From NCBI RefSeq assembly GCF_014640115.1, contig NZ_BMGI01000003.1, positions 310,001 to 374,000 of the forward strand: DNA of 64,000 nt, in the 5' to 3' direction. The position numbers and the translations under genes were made by a program. This DNA comes from Sinisalibacter lacisalsi (GTDB taxonomy: Bacteria > Pseudomonadota > Alphaproteobacteria > Rhodobacterales > Rhodobacteraceae). The notes beneath the pieces are model-generated. The model had not been told where the DNA came from. It saw nothing but the letters and a program-made list of their open reading frames with translations, and did no database searches. This document shows, piece after piece, positions 43,933-53,354 of this stretch; the first letter of the stretch is position 1; the number at the start of each line of letters is the position of its first letter.

Positions 43933-44739
43933 CTAGAGCCCAAGCCTCGACCACAGTGCCCGCTCTTCCACCGCGCCGAGCGCCTGGCCGACGATGGCGG
44001 TGCCGAAGCGTTTGAACAGCGAGCGTTTCGGCCCGTAGACCACGAAGCGCGTCTTGTCGCCGAAGACCTCTTTCATCTTCGGCACGACATGGCCGATGCC
44101 GTCGATCAGCCCGAGATCGAGCGCCTGTGCGCCGGTCCAGAATTCGCCGGTGAACAGCCGGTCGTCGTCGGCGAGCTTGGACCCGCGCGCGGTTTTCACG
44201 TGGTCGATGAAGGCGGTGTGGATGGTCTCGGAGATCGCCTTGATGCGGGCCACGTCCTCGGGATTCTCGGGCGCGAAGGGATCGAGCTGCGACTTGCTTT
44301 CGCCCGAGGTGTAGATCCGGCGCTCGACGCCGTGGCGGGCGATGAAATCCTGCAACCCGAAGAAGGCCATGATCACGCCGATGGAGCCGACGATGGAGGC
44401 GCGGTCGGCATAGATCTCGTCAGCGGCGCAGGCGAGCCAGTAGCCACCGGAGGCGGCGGCGTCTTCGACGAAGGCATAGACCGGCACGTGCTTTTCATCG
44501 GCCAGCCTGCGGATGCGGGCGGCAATGAGCGAGCTTTGCACCGGCGAGCCTCCGGGCGAGTTGATGCTGAGCGCCACCGCTGCGGGCTTGCCCCGGCGAA
44601 AGGCCTTCTCGATCAGCGGTGCCACGGTTTCGTCATTGAGCTGCCCGCGCGGGCCGGTGGAGATCGCGCCGTGCAGGCGGATCACGGCGACGCGGGGGGC
44701 GCCGCCGGCGAAGGGGATAAAGCGCATCATGGGCGCCAT
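43933..44739 (-). CDS. Signal peptide peptidase SppA-like serine peptidase (S49)
   Basis: 268-residue S49 peptidase that cleaves signal peptides left in the membrane or related substrates. Catalytic serine is in AAASGGYWLACAAD and the catalytic lysine in SGESKSQLDPFAP, the pair used by SppA; the INSPGGSP block is upstream. It is shorter than E. coli SppA (single half), like archaeal and short bacterial forms, and lacks an obvious membrane anchor. First gene of a four-gene operon. Confidence 0.92.
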   Translation of the reverse strand: MAPMMRFIPFAGGAPRVAVIRLHGAISTGPRGQLNDETVAPLIEKAFRRGKPAAVALSINSPGGSPVQSSLIAARIRRLADEKHVPVYAFVEDAAASGGYWLACAADEIYADRASIVGSIGVIMAFFGLQDFIARHGVERRIYTSGESKSQLDPFAPENPEDVARIKAISETIHTAFIDHVKTARGSKLADDDRLFTGEFWTGAQALDLGLIDGIGHVVPKMKEVFGDKTRFVVYGPKRSLFKRFGTAIVGQALGAVEERALWSRLGL

Positions 44740-44805
44740 GTAGAGGCGGGGGGAGACGGCGACAAGGTGCCGCGCGACCTTTCCTTGACGCGTTGTTTTC
44801 CTGCC

Positions 44806-45567
44806 TCAGCTACGCAGGCGCCAGCCGGTGCGGAAGATCGCCCAGATCGCCACGAGGCAGAGCCCCGCGAACAGCGCGATGGCGGCGAGCGAGGCGGCCA
44901 CCGGAACGTCGGCCATGCCGAAGAACGACCAGCGGAAACCGGAAATCAGGTAGACCACCGGGTTGAACAGCGTGATCGATTGCCAGACCGGCGGCAGCAT
45001 CGAGATCGAGTAGAACGACCCGCCGAGAAAGACGAGCGGCGTGATCACCAGCATCGGCACGAGGTTCAGCTGCTCGAAGTTCTTCGCCCAGATGCCGAGG
45101 ATGAATCCGAGCATGGCGAAGGAGAAGGTGGTCATCACCAGGAAAGCAAGCATCCAGACCGGATGGGCGATGGGCAGATCGACGAAAAGGTTTGCCGTGC
45201 CCAGGATGATGAGGCCGATCATCAGCGCCTTGGTGGCGGCCGCGCCGACATAGCCGATGACGATCTCGACAACGGTGACGGGGGCGGAGAGGATTTCGTA
45301 GATCGTGCCCACGAATTTCGGGAAGTAGATGCCGAAGGCGGCGTTGGTGACGGATTGTTGCAGCACCGTGAGCATGATCAGCCCCGGCACGATGAAGGCG
45401 CCGTAGCTCACGCCCTCGACGGTTTCGATCCGGCTGCCGATGGCGGCCCCGAAGACGACGAAATAGAGCGAGGTGGAGATCACCGGCGAGACGACGCTCT
45501 GCCAGATCGTGCGGAAGGTGCGGGCCATCTCGAAAAGATAGATCGCGCGGATCGCGTGCAGGTTCAT
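44806..45567 (-). CDS. ABC-2 type transporter permease
   Basis: 253-residue membrane permease with about six hydrophobic helices. The segment around ATWAFLxF-like [15 protein letters not shown] is that of ABC-2 exporters (YadH/DrrB type). Its ATG overlaps the ATPase stop in an ATGA. Exports a lipid, drug or glycan; not determinable. Confidence 0.92.
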   Translation of the reverse strand: MNLHAIRAIYLFEMARTFRTIWQSVVSPVISTSLYFVVFGAAIGSRIETVEGVSYGAFIVPGLIMLTVLQQSVTNAAFGIYFPKFVGTIYEILSAPVTVVEIVIGYVGAAATKALMIGLIILGTANLFVDLPIAHPVWMLAFLVMTTFSFAMLGFILGIWAKNFEQLNLVPMLVITPLVFLGGSFYSISMLPPVWQSITLFNPVVYLISGFRWSFFGMADVPVAASLAAIALFAGLCLVAIWAIFRTGWRLRS

Positions 45568-46493
45568 TGCGTGCTCCCGGTCACGAGGCCGACGAAGATA
45601 TCTTCGAGGCTGGATTGCGTTGTGCGCAGATCGGCGAGGTGCAGGCCGGCCTCACGGATGTCTGCCAGAAGATCGGTGATGCCGGTTTGCTTGGCGGCGG
45701 TGTCGTAGGTGTAGACGAGGCTGCTACCATCCTCCCCGAGGGTGACGCCGCGGCGGGCGAGCGTTTCGGGCAGATCCGAGACCGGTGCCGCGAGTTCGAC
45801 GGTGAGGGTCTTGCGGCCCATCCGCGTCATCAGTTGCCCGGTCTTTTCCACCAGCAGCAGCTCGCCGTGGTTGATCACGCCAACCCGGTCGGCCATCGCC
45901 TCGGCTTCCTCGATGTAATGGGTGGTGAGGATGATCGTGACGCCGCGTTCCTTGAGCTTGCGCATCACCTGCCACATCGACTGGCGCAATTCCACGTCGA
46001 CCCCGGCGGTGGGCTCGTCGAGAAACAGCACGCGCGGCTCGTGCGCCAGCGCCTTGGCGATCATCACGCGGCGCTTCATCCCGCCCGAGAGCGCGAGGAT
46101 TTTCTCGTCGCGCTTGTCCCACAACGTCAGATCCCTGAGAATCCGCTCGATCAGCGCGTCGTCGGGCTTCTTGCCGAAGAGGCCACGGGTAAACCGGACG
46201 GTGTTGATCACCTTCTCGTAGCTCTCGACGTGGAGTTCCTGCGGCACGAGGCCGATCAACTCGCGCGCGGCCCGAAAATCGCGGGCGATGTCATGGCCGC
46301 CAACGGTGACGCGGCCGCCGCTGGCCGTGGTCAGCCCGCAGATGATCGAGATCAGCGTGGTCTTGCCCGCGCCGTTCGGGCCGAGGAGCGACAGAACCTC
46401 GCCCTCCTCGATCTCCAGATCGATGCCTTTCAGGGCTTGCAGCCCGCCGGGAAAGACCTTGGTGAGCCCCTGGACCGATACGATGGATGTCAC
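45564..46493 (-). CDS. ABC transporter ATP-binding protein (YadG-like)
   Basis: 309-residue ATPase: Walker [10 protein letters not shown] (about 36-44), [15 protein letters not shown] signature, Walker [14 protein letters not shown] and the switch histidine in TTHYIEEAE. The C-terminal 80 residues are the regulatory extension of the CcmA/YadG type. GTG 46493 is chosen over TTG 46499 because the GGAGGG site is 8 bp from it but only 2 bp from the TTG. Operon with the permease. Confidence 0.95.
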   Translation of the reverse strand: MTSIVSVQGLTKVFPGGLQALKGIDLEIEEGEVLSLLGPNGAGKTTLISIICGLTTASGGRVTVGGHDIARDFRAARELIGLVPQELHVESYEKVINTVRFTRGLFGKKPDDALIERILRDLTLWDKRDEKILALSGGMKRRVMIAKALAHEPRVLFLDEPTAGVDVELRQSMWQVMRKLKERGVTIILTTHYIEEAEAMADRVGVINHGELLLVEKTGQLMTRMGRKTLTVELAAPVSDLPETLARRGVTLGEDGSSLVYTYDTAAKQTGITDLLADIREAGLHLADLRTTQSSLEDIFVGLVTGSTQ

Positions 46494-46562
46494 TGGCAAA
46501 ACCCTCCTGTTCGCGTCCGCAAGTTATGCCCCGGCGCCGGAAGTTTCCAGAGCCCGTGTGGC

Positions 46563-47972
46563 TCAGTCGGGAAGCACCTTGCCGGGGTTCATGATGCCCG
46601 AAGGATCGAGCGCGGTCTTGATCCGGCGCATCACGACAAGGGCCACCGGGTTCTTGTGCCGTGCCATCGAGGGTTTCTTCGACAGCCCGATGCCGTGTTC
46701 GGCGGAAAAGCTGCCGCCGAGGTCACGCACTTGTGTTTCCACCAGTTGCATCACCGCGTCGAGGTGGGCCGGGTCGTCATGCGAGGGGTAGACGGTGTAA
46801 TGGATGTTGCCGTCGCCAAGATGGGCCACCGAGAGATCGTCGGCCCCCGGATCGAGGCGCGGAAGGGCCGCCGCCATCCGGGCGAAAAAGGTTTCGAGCC
46901 GGTCGAGCGGCAGGGCGATATCGTTGGCGACGAAGGGCTTGCGCGAAAAGGCGACCTCGGCCGCGGCCTCGCGCCGCGCCCACATCTCGGCGCGCTGGGC
47001 CTCGTTCTGCGCGATCACCGCGTCGAGCAGGCGGCCGGCCTCGAGTTCCTCGGCCAGCACCGATTCGAGATAGGCGGCGATCGGGAGCGTTCCGTCCGGC
47101 CCCGGCGTCGCATCACGCGGCGCGGTGGCGCCGATTTCCAGCATGATGTTGGCCTCGTGCGCCGCGTCGAAGGGCGGCCGCAGCTCCGGGCGCAGCTCGG
47201 CCAGTCGCTCGAAATGGGCGCGCGGCATGTATTCATAGGCCTCGACGGCGCCGCCGGTGGCCTCCTGCAGCCGGTTCAGCAGCCCGAGCGCATCGCCGAG
47301 GGAGGGCAGCGCCAGCATCGCCGTGGCGGTGGCGCGCGGCAGCGGCGCGAGCTTGAGAACCGCGGCGGTGATCACCCCCAGCGTGCCCTCGGCGCCGATG
47401 AACAGATCCCGCAAGTCATAGCCGGAGTTGTCCTTGTGCAGCTCGCTCATCAGATCCATCAGCGCGCCGTCGGGGAGCACGACTTCGAGCCCGAGGCAGA
47501 GCGCGCGGGTATTGCCGTAGCGCAAGACGTTGGAGCCGCCGGCGTTGGTGGAGAGCACGCCGCCGATCATCGCCGAGCCGCGCGCGCCGAAGGTGAGCGG
47601 GAAGGCGAGGCCCTCGGCGCGGGCTGCCTCGTGCAGATCGGCGAGCACCACCCCGGCCTCGACCACCGCCACCCGCGCCTCGGGCCGGATCGCGCGGATG
47701 CGGTTCATCCGTTCGAGCGAGAGCAGCGCCGCGCCGTCCGCGAAGGCGCCGCCCGACAACCCGGTGTTGCCGGAGACGGGCACGATGGCGGTGCCGGTCG
47801 CGTTCGCCGCCCTCAGAAGCTCGGAGACCTCAGCGGCGTTGCCCGGGCGCAGCACGCAGAGTGGGGCGGAGGTGTATTTCCCGGTCCAGTCGGTGGCGTA
47901 GCGGGTGGCATTGGCGCCGGTCAGCACCTGGGCGTCGCCAAGGATGGCCAGAGCCTGTTCGATGAATGTCAT
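46563..47972 (-). CDS. FAD-linked oxidase (D-lactate/2-hydroxyacid dehydrogenase type)
   Basis: 469-residue flavoenzyme of the GlcD/DLD family. The FAD-binding PCMH domain (about 35-215) contains PVSGNTGLSGGA and GGVLSTNAGGSNVLRYG; the C-terminal FAD-oxidase domain ends GEHGIGLSKK (with AEHGIGLS) and NPGKVLPD. Substrate is probably a D-2-hydroxy acid. Alone on its strand segment, not next to glcE/F. Function outside the family assignment is not known. Confidence 0.9.
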   Translation of the reverse strand: MTFIEQALAILGDAQVLTGANATRYATDWTGKYTSAPLCVLRPGNAAEVSELLRAANATGTAIVPVSGNTGLSGGAFADGAALLSLERMNRIRAIRPEARVAVVEAGVVLADLHEAARAEGLAFPLTFGARGSAMIGGVLSTNAGGSNVLRYGNTRALCLGLEVVLPDGALMDLMSELHKDNSGYDLRDLFIGAEGTLGVITAAVLKLAPLPRATATAMLALPSLGDALGLLNRLQEATGGAVEAYEYMPRAHFERLAELRPELRPPFDAAHEANIMLEIGATAPRDATPGPDGTLPIAAYLESVLAEELEAGRLLDAVIAQNEAQRAEMWARREAAAEVAFSRKPFVANDIALPLDRLETFFARMAAALPRLDPGADDLSVAHLGDGNIHYTVYPSHDDPAHLDAVMQLVETQVRDLGGSFSAEHGIGLSKKPSMARHKNPVALVVMRRIKTALDPSGIMNPGKVLPD

Positions 47973-48157
47973 GGGGTCCCTCCGTGGGGGGCACCCTACT
48001 CCGCTTCGTCAGGGCGAGAAAGATGCCGGGTGTGCCCGATGGCCTGCGCGCGCAACACCACCACGATCGCGGTTTTTCGCAACCCGTCAGGAGAAGAAGA
48101 GGCCTCCACGCGCGCCTGGTGCGAGGCGGGCAGGCCGTCACGGCCCGCGCATTCTCG

Positions 48158-49513
48158 CTACACCGCCTGGCTGTGGCCGGATGCCGACATCTCGTAGGCG
48201 TCGAAAAAACGCGCGATGATCCGGGCGAGGGGCCGCGAGTCCTCGAGGATGGTAAGCACCCCGTCTTCGAGCATCGTCGTTCCCGGCAGTGCCGCATCAA
48301 GCCCGTCGGCCATGGCGATGGCCACTTGCGGCGCAACCCCGTGCTCGGCGGCGATGGCGCCGAGATCGGCGCGGAAATCGCACAGCAGTTTCTCGATGAT
48401 CCGCCCGCGCAACAGGTCGTCGCCGGTGAAGATATGGCCCTTGGCGACGGGCAATTCGCCGGCCCGCACCCGCTCCTGGTATTTCGAGGTGGCGGGTTCG
48501 TTCTGGGCGTAGCCTTGCGGGAAACGGCCGATCGAGGAGGCGCCGATCGGGATCAGCACACGCGATCTGTCTTCGGTGTAGCCTTGGAAATTGCGGTGCA
48601 TCGTGCCGTTGCGGTGCGCGATGGCGAGGCCATCATCGGGCTTTGCGAAATGGTCGATGCCGATCTCTTCGAAGCCGGCGGCCACGAACAGGTCGCGCGC
48701 GGTGTTGTAGAGTTCCAGCCGGGCCTCGGGCGAGGGCAGCGCCTCGGTCGGGATCAGCTGCTGGCGCTTCGACATCCACGGCACGTGGGCGTAGCCGAAC
48801 AGCGCGATCCGGTCGGGGCCGAGCGAGATCACCTTTTCCACCGAGTCGGTGATCCGCGCCTTGGTCTGGTGCGGCAGGCCGTAGAGCAGATCGACGTTGA
48901 GCGAGCCGATGCCGCGCGCGCGCAGCATCTCGACCGCGTCGCGGGTGATCTCGTAGCTCTGCGGACGCCCGATCACCTCCTGGATCATCGGGTCGAAATC
49001 CTGAACGCCGATAGAGGCGCGGTTGAGCCCGGCTTTCGCCAGCGCGTCGAGCCGGGGGCCGTCAACCTCCGTCGGGTCGATCTCGACGGAGAACTGCGCG
49101 CCCTCGGCGAGCGGGGCCATGTCGAAGACGGCTGCGGACAGATCGGAGATCATCGACGGTTCGAGCAGCGTGGGCGTGCCACCGCCCCAGTGCAGGTGCT
49201 CGATCGCAACGCCCTCCGGCAGGCGGGCCTTCACCAGCGCAAGCTCCCGCTTGAGCGTTTCGACATAGGCGCCCACGGGCTCGGCCGTTTTCGTGCCCTG
49301 GGTCCGGCAGGCGCAGAACCAGCACAGACGACGGCAGAACGGCACATGGACATAGACAGAAACCGTGCCGCCCGCAGGGATCGCGGCGAGCCAGTCGCCG
49401 ACATGACCGCTCCCCACGCCAAGCTTGAACTGCGGCGCGGTGGGATAGCTCGTATAGCGGGGCACCCGGGCGTCAAAGAGTCCGAGTTTGCGAAGTTGCG
49501 TGAGTGTCTGCAT
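48158..49513 (-). CDS. hemN: Oxygen-independent coproporphyrinogen III oxidase
   Basis: 451-residue radical-SAM enzyme making protoporphyrinogen IX without oxygen. The Fe-S cysteines C60, C64 and C67 (with C69) are in VPFCRRLCWFCAC, as in HemN. It is divergent from fnrL with a perfect FNR box between them, so expression under low oxygen is expected. Confidence 0.98.
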   Translation of the reverse strand: MQTLTQLRKLGLFDARVPRYTSYPTAPQFKLGVGSGHVGDWLAAIPAGGTVSVYVHVPFCRRLCWFCACRTQGTKTAEPVGAYVETLKRELALVKARLPEGVAIEHLHWGGGTPTLLEPSMISDLSAAVFDMAPLAEGAQFSVEIDPTEVDGPRLDALAKAGLNRASIGVQDFDPMIQEVIGRPQSYEITRDAVEMLRARGIGSLNVDLLYGLPHQTKARITDSVEKVISLGPDRIALFGYAHVPWMSKRQQLIPTEALPSPEARLELYNTARDLFVAAGFEEIGIDHFAKPDDGLAIAHRNGTMHRNFQGYTEDRSRVLIPIGASSIGRFPQGYAQNEPATSKYQERVRAGELPVAKGHIFTGDDLLRGRIIEKLLCDFRADLGAIAAEHGVAPQVAIAMADGLDAALPGTTMLEDGVLTILEDSRPLARIIARFFDAYEMSASGHSQAV

Positions 49514-49548
49514 TCGACTACGCTCTAAACGAAACGACGCGCGTGACT

Positions 49549-49562
49549 TTGATCAGGATCAA
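49549..49562. promoter_or_regulatory. FNR/FnrL binding site
   Basis: TTGATCAGGATCAA is an exact match to the FNR consensus TTGAT-N4-ATCAA. It is centred about 42 bp upstream of the hemN ATG and about 21 bp upstream of the fnrL ATG, in the shared intergenic region. The position suits activation of hemN and possible autocontrol of fnrL by FnrL. The transcription start is not known from sequence. Confidence 0.9.
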
Positions 49563-49576
49563 ACCGGGTACCCGGC

Positions 49577-50326
49577 ATGAAGTTGAAAATGGAAATGGCC
49601 CTCGACACCAAGGAGTGCTGGAACTGCCCGATCAAGCATCAGGCGGTTTGCGCGCGCTGTGAGCCCGACGAGCTCGCCCGGCTCGAGGATATAAAGTATT
49701 ACAGGAATTACGAGGCCGGCCAGCCGGTGATCTGGTCGGGCGACCACATGGAATTCGTCGCGTCGGTGGTGACCGGGATCGCCTCTCTCAGCCAGACGAT
49801 GGAAGACGGCCGCACCCAGATGGTCGGGCTTTTGCTGCCGTCTGACTTCATCGGCCGACCGGGCCGCGATTCGGCACCGTTCGACGTGGTGGCCGTCTCC
49901 GACCTCACGATCTGCTGTTTCCGCAAGAAACCGTTCGAAGAGCTGATGACGACGACGCCGCACATCGGTGCGCGACTGCTCGAGATGACGCTCGACGAAC
50001 TCGATTCGGCACGCGAGTGGATGCTGGTGCTTGGCCGCAAGACCGCGCGGGAGAAGATCGCCTCGCTGCTCGCGATCATCGCCCGGCGCGATGCGGCGCT
50101 GAAAAAGCACGCGCCGAAGGATGGCATGTATTTCGATCTGCCGCTGACGCGCGAGGCGATGGCCGATTATCTCGGGCTGACTCTGGAAACGGTGAGTCGG
50201 CAGATCTCGGCGCTCAAGAAGGCCGGGATCATCGAGCTCGACGGCAAGCGCAAGGTGGTGATTCCCTCGCTTGAACTTCTCATCAACGAGACCGGCGACG
50301 ACATGGACGGCGGTCCGATCGTCTGA
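49577..50326 (+). CDS. fnrL: Oxygen-responsive transcription regulator FnrL
   Basis: 249-residue Crp/Fnr regulator. The four 4Fe-4S ligands of FnrL are present: C14, C17, C25 and C113, with extra C28 and C114. A cNMP-like beta-barrel (about 30-140) and a winged helix with EAMADYLGLTLETVSRQIS (about 190-208), where ETVSR contacts the TTGAT half-site, follow. It should switch between dimeric holo- and apo-forms with oxygen, controlling hemN and many photosynthesis/respiration genes. Confidence 0.97.
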   Translation: MKLKMEMALDTKECWNCPIKHQAVCARCEPDELARLEDIKYYRNYEAGQPVIWSGDHMEFVASVVTGIASLSQTMEDGRTQMVGLLLPSDFIGRPGRDSAPFDVVAVSDLTICCFRKKPFEELMTTTPHIGARLLEMTLDELDSAREWMLVLGRKTAREKIASLLAIIARRDAALKKHAPKDGMYFDLPLTREAMADYLGLTLETVSRQISALKKAGIIELDGKRKVVIPSLELLINETGDDMDGGPIV

Positions 50327-50346
50327 TCGACCCGCCGGCGCAAGCC

Positions 50347-51159
50347 TCAGAAATCCACCTCGACACCCGGCAGCCGCAGGGCCTTGATCAGGTCGCGCAA
50401 TTCCTGGCGCGCGGCGACGTTGGAGATGTTCATCTGTCCCACCACGCCCACGTCGCGCAGATCGAGCAGGGTCAGCCCGCGGGGGAACAATTCGCGGAAG
50501 ATCACCCGTTCGTTGAATCCCGGCGCGGTGCGGAAGCCGATCCGGCGGGAAAGCTCCTCGAGCGCCTTGCCCATCTTCTCCTTGTTGATCATCGCCTGGG
50601 CACCCAGACGATTGCGCACCACGATCCAGTCGATCGGTTTCAGCCCGGCTTGTGCACGCAGCTGGCGGGCGTGCCAGACCATCTCGGAGTAGACCGACGG
50701 ACCCATGATCGCGCCGGTTTCGCCATCGACATGGGCGAGCAGGTCGAAATCGACGAAACTGTCGTTGAGCGGGGTGATCAGCGTGTCGGCCAGCGTGTGG
50801 GCGACCTGGCTGAGCCGGGTGTGCGAGCCGGGGCAATCGATCACGATGAAATCGCTGGTCGCCTCCAGCCCGGCCACCGCCTGGCTCAGGCGCCGGTCAT
50901 AGGCGTTTTCGCCGGGGCCGAGCGCGGCCTGGTCGATCTCGGGCAGTTCGCGGAAACTGGGGCTGGGAAGATCGAGCCCGTGGCGTTTCATCGTCGCGGC
51001 GCGGTTGGCGATATAGCGCGCCGTGGATTTCTGGCGAAGGTCGAGGTCAAGCACGCCGACGCGGTGACCCATGCGGGCGAGCGCGGTGGCCACGTGCATC
51101 GAAACGGTCGACTTGCCCGCGCCCCCCTTCTCGTTTCCCACGACGACGATATGAGCCAA
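50347..51159 (-). CDS. mipZ: Division-plane positioning ATPase MipZ
   Basis: 270-residue ParA/MinD-type ATPase that forms a gradient from the ParB-bound poles and blocks FtsZ there, placing the division site. Features: VVGNEKGGAGKST deviant Walker A at the N-terminus, LDLDLRQ, DCPGSHTRLSQ, NDSFVDFDLL and VVRNRL, all as in Caulobacter MipZ. The start is TTG 51159, since the upstream GTG at 51183 adds eight residues not seen in the family and GGTGGGGGG precedes the TTG. Convergent with fnrL. Confidence 0.95.
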   Translation of the reverse strand: MAHIVVVGNEKGGAGKSTVSMHVATALARMGHRVGVLDLDLRQKSTARYIANRAATMKRHGLDLPSPSFRELPEIDQAALGPGENAYDRRLSQAVAGLEATSDFIVIDCPGSHTRLSQVAHTLADTLITPLNDSFVDFDLLAHVDGETGAIMGPSVYSEMVWHARQLRAQAGLKPIDWIVVRNRLGAQAMINKEKMGKALEELSRRIGFRTAPGFNERVIFRELFPRGLTLLDLRDVGVVGQMNISNVAARQELRDLIKALRLPGVEVDF

Positions 51160-51204
51160 CTGCGCCCCCCACCTCTTCTGCACCGCTCTGGGCGCTCTTG
51201 TTTA

Positions 51205-52389
51205 CTATATGTTGTGGTTCCGCCGGAGGGAAGACGCCCTGTTGCGGCGCACCGCCCAGAACGCGCCAACCGGCCCGAGGATCTCGAATAACACGGTGGC
51301 GCCGATGGTCAACGGCAGGATCGTGTTGGCGATCTCGGGGAATGTTTCGGCCGCCACCAGTGCCATGCCCACCGCCACGCCTGCCTGCGCGAGCAGGGCC
51401 GGGCCGAACAGGGGCGCTTCGGCGCGCGGGGCGCCACCGGCACGGGCGCCGAGCCAGCCGCCCAGGGCGCGCCCTGCGATGCGCAAGACCACGTAGGCCG
51501 CGCCCAGCGGCCCGAGTTTGGCGAGGCCCTCGAGATCCAGCGTTGCCCCGGCGAGGATGAAGAACAGCAGCATGAACGGCCACTGGATCCGTTCGATCTC
51601 GTGGAAGGCGCGGGTGTGGTGGCGGGCGACATTGGCGATTACCGCGCCCACGGTCATTGCCGCGATCAGGAACGAAACCTCGAGCCACAGCGCCAGACCC
51701 GCGGTGAGGAAGACCAGAGCAAGCGCCTCGGATTGAAGCGGTTCGCCGGGCTGCACCCGCCCGGTGAGGTAGGCACCGGGCACACCCAAAACCGCGCCAA
51801 GGGCCAGCCCGCCGCCGATCTCGCGCAGCGCCTCGACAAGAAGGCCGAGATCCGGCGTGCCGTCGAGGCTGCGCGCGACGGCGATGGCGAGGGCGAAGAC
51901 CAGAAGCCCCCAGGCATCGTCAAGCGCAACGATGCCGCGCAGTTTTTCGGAGAAGCCGCCGCTGCCGCCGGCCTGGCGGATCGCGTCCTGCGTGGCGGCG
52001 GGATCGGTCGCGCAGGCCAGCGCCGCCAGCACCAGCGCCAGCGTCACGCCGGCGCCGACCACCAGCAGCCCGCCGGCCACGAGCGCGAAGGTGACCGCCA
52101 CCAGCACCAGCGAGATGACCACGATCTCGCGCCCGGATCGCCGCAACAGCCGGAGCGTGAAGCTGCTGCCGAGCAGGAACGCGACCATCGAAAGCGCCAC
52201 GGTCGAGAGAAACCCGAACCAGTCCTGCGACCCTTCGGGCAGAAGGCCGAAGCCCGCCTCGCCGATCGCGACGCCGAGAAGGAGCAGAAACGTGACGCGC
52301 GGCAGCCGGGTCCGCTCACCGATCACGTCGGCGACTAGGCCTGCGAGAAACAGGGCACCGAGCAGAAGGAGGATCGAGGCGAGGGTCAT
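51205..52389 (-). CDS. Cation:proton antiporter (CPA2/Kef-type)
   Basis: 394-residue membrane antiporter of the monovalent cation:proton antiporter-2 family with about 12 hydrophobic helices. The central motif around ACATDPAATQDAI (unwound helix with Asp) is present. It has no RCK/TrkA-N domain at the C-terminus, so it is a core-only form. ATG 52389 is preferred over the upstream frame. Ion (K or Na) not determinable. Confidence 0.88.
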   Translation of the reverse strand: MTLASILLLLGALFLAGLVADVIGERTRLPRVTFLLLLGVAIGEAGFGLLPEGSQDWFGFLSTVALSMVAFLLGSSFTLRLLRRSGREIVVISLVLVAVTFALVAGGLLVVGAGVTLALVLAALACATDPAATQDAIRQAGGSGGFSEKLRGIVALDDAWGLLVFALAIAVARSLDGTPDLGLLVEALREIGGGLALGAVLGVPGAYLTGRVQPGEPLQSEALALVFLTAGLALWLEVSFLIAAMTVGAVIANVARHHTRAFHEIERIQWPFMLLFFILAGATLDLEGLAKLGPLGAAYVVLRIAGRALGGWLGARAGGAPRAEAPLFGPALLAQAGVAVGMALVAAETFPEIANTILPLTIGATVLFEILGPVGAFWAVRRNRASSLRRNHNI

Positions 52390-52453
52390 GGCTGGGCGGG
52401 TGTCTTTCGCTGCGCCGCCATTGTGCATCCGAGGGTGCGAGAGACAAACGAAA

Positions 52454-52477
52454 AACGCCGCCCCTTGGGGCGGCGTT
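52454..52477 (-). terminator. Rho-independent terminator of the rplS-rpmE transcript
   Basis: AACGCCGCCCC (52454-52464) pairs with GGGGCGGCGTT (52467-52477). On the - strand the stem is followed by TTTTTCGTTT. It is 22 bp downstream of the rpmE stop, so it ends the rplS-rpmE operon. Confidence 0.9.
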
Positions 52478-52498
52478 CCTGTTTGGCGTGGGGTGGGT

Positions 52499-52720
52499 TC
52501 AGAAGCCCAGGCCCGCGTACTTGTTCTTGAACTTCGACACGCGCCCGCCGGTGTCCATCAGGCGCGAGGAGCCGCCGGTCCAGGCCGGGTGCACCGAGGG
52601 ATCGATCTCGAGGCTCATGGAGTCGCCTTCTGCGCCCCAGGTCGATTTCATCTGCACCACCGTGCCATCGGTCAGCTTGACGTCGATGAGGTGGTAGTCG
52701 GGATGGATGTCCTTTTTCAT
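52499..52720 (-). CDS. rpmE: 50S ribosomal protein L31
   Basis: 73-residue ribosomal protein L31 (type B-like, C-minus): begins [19 protein letters not shown] and ends [12 protein letters not shown]. It lacks the four zinc-binding cysteines of the C-plus form, so it needs no zinc. AAGGAGAG precedes ATG 52720. It follows rplS by 11 bp. Confidence 0.97.
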   Translation of the reverse strand: MKKDIHPDYHLIDVKLTDGTVVQMKSTWGAEGDSMSLEIDPSVHPAWTGGSSRLMDTGGRVSKFKNKYAGLGF

Positions 52721-52731
52721 CGCGTCTCTCC

Positions 52732-53109
52732 TTATTTGTCGGCCAGCGGCTTGTAGTTGCCGTCTTCCGCGATGCGGGCCGATTTGCCGCGGCGCGCACG
52801 CAGGTAGTAGAGCTTGGCGCGGCGAACCTTGCCGCGACGGACCACCTCGATCGTGTCGATGTTGGTCGAATACAGCGGGAAGACGCGCTCGACGCCCTCG
52901 CCGAAGGAAATCTTGCGAACGGTGAACGAGCCGGCGATGCCCTTGCCGTTGTTGCGGGCGATGCAGACGCCCTCGTAGTTCTGCACCCGCGAACGGGTGC
53001 CCTCGGTCACCTTGTAGCCGACGCGAATGGTGTCGCCGGCCTTGAAGTCGGGGATCTCTTTCCCCAGCGAGGCGATCTGTTCGGCCTCGAGTTGTGCGAT
53101 CAGGTCCAT
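52732..53109 (-). CDS. rplS: 50S ribosomal protein L19
   Basis: 125-residue large-subunit protein at the 30S-50S interface. The [16 protein letters not shown] and [32 protein letters not shown] blocks are the L19 signature. ATG 53109 has AGGAG at the right distance; an in-frame GTG nine bases upstream overlaps that site and is rejected. Separated from trmD by 245 bp with no gene visible. Confidence 0.98.
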   Translation of the reverse strand: MDLIAQLEAEQIASLGKEIPDFKAGDTIRVGYKVTEGTRSRVQNYEGVCIARNNGKGIAGSFTVRKISFGEGVERVFPLYSTNIDTIEVVRRGKVRRAKLYYLRARRGKSARIAEDGNYKPLADK

Positions 53110-53354
53110 GCCCGTCACTCCTATGCTGGCTCGCGGTTATCTCCGCGAAGATGTGCCGCCCCAGAGCTCCTCGTCTTCGATCGGGTCCGCATCGCCTTTC
53201 AGGAAAGGGGGCGCCCGCAGGAGATTCAGGTCGTCTTTGCTTTGCACGCTTTGCCTCGCGAAGGTCCGCCGAAGAAGGCGGGCGAAAACAACAGCGGTCC
53301 GATGGCCGATTCCGGCCCCGGACGGGCGGGGTATAGGGCCGGGGGGCGGGGCGA

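Noticed and set aside
47973-48157. Possible small gene between the FAD oxidase and hemN
   Set aside because: The only long frame there runs through both neighbouring genes and has an Arg/Cys/Pro-rich shadow composition.
53110-53354. Short - strand frame (about 73 codons) between rplS and trmD
   Set aside because: Arg/Pro-rich, overlaps the trmD stop, no ribosome site, not like any known member of this ribosomal block.
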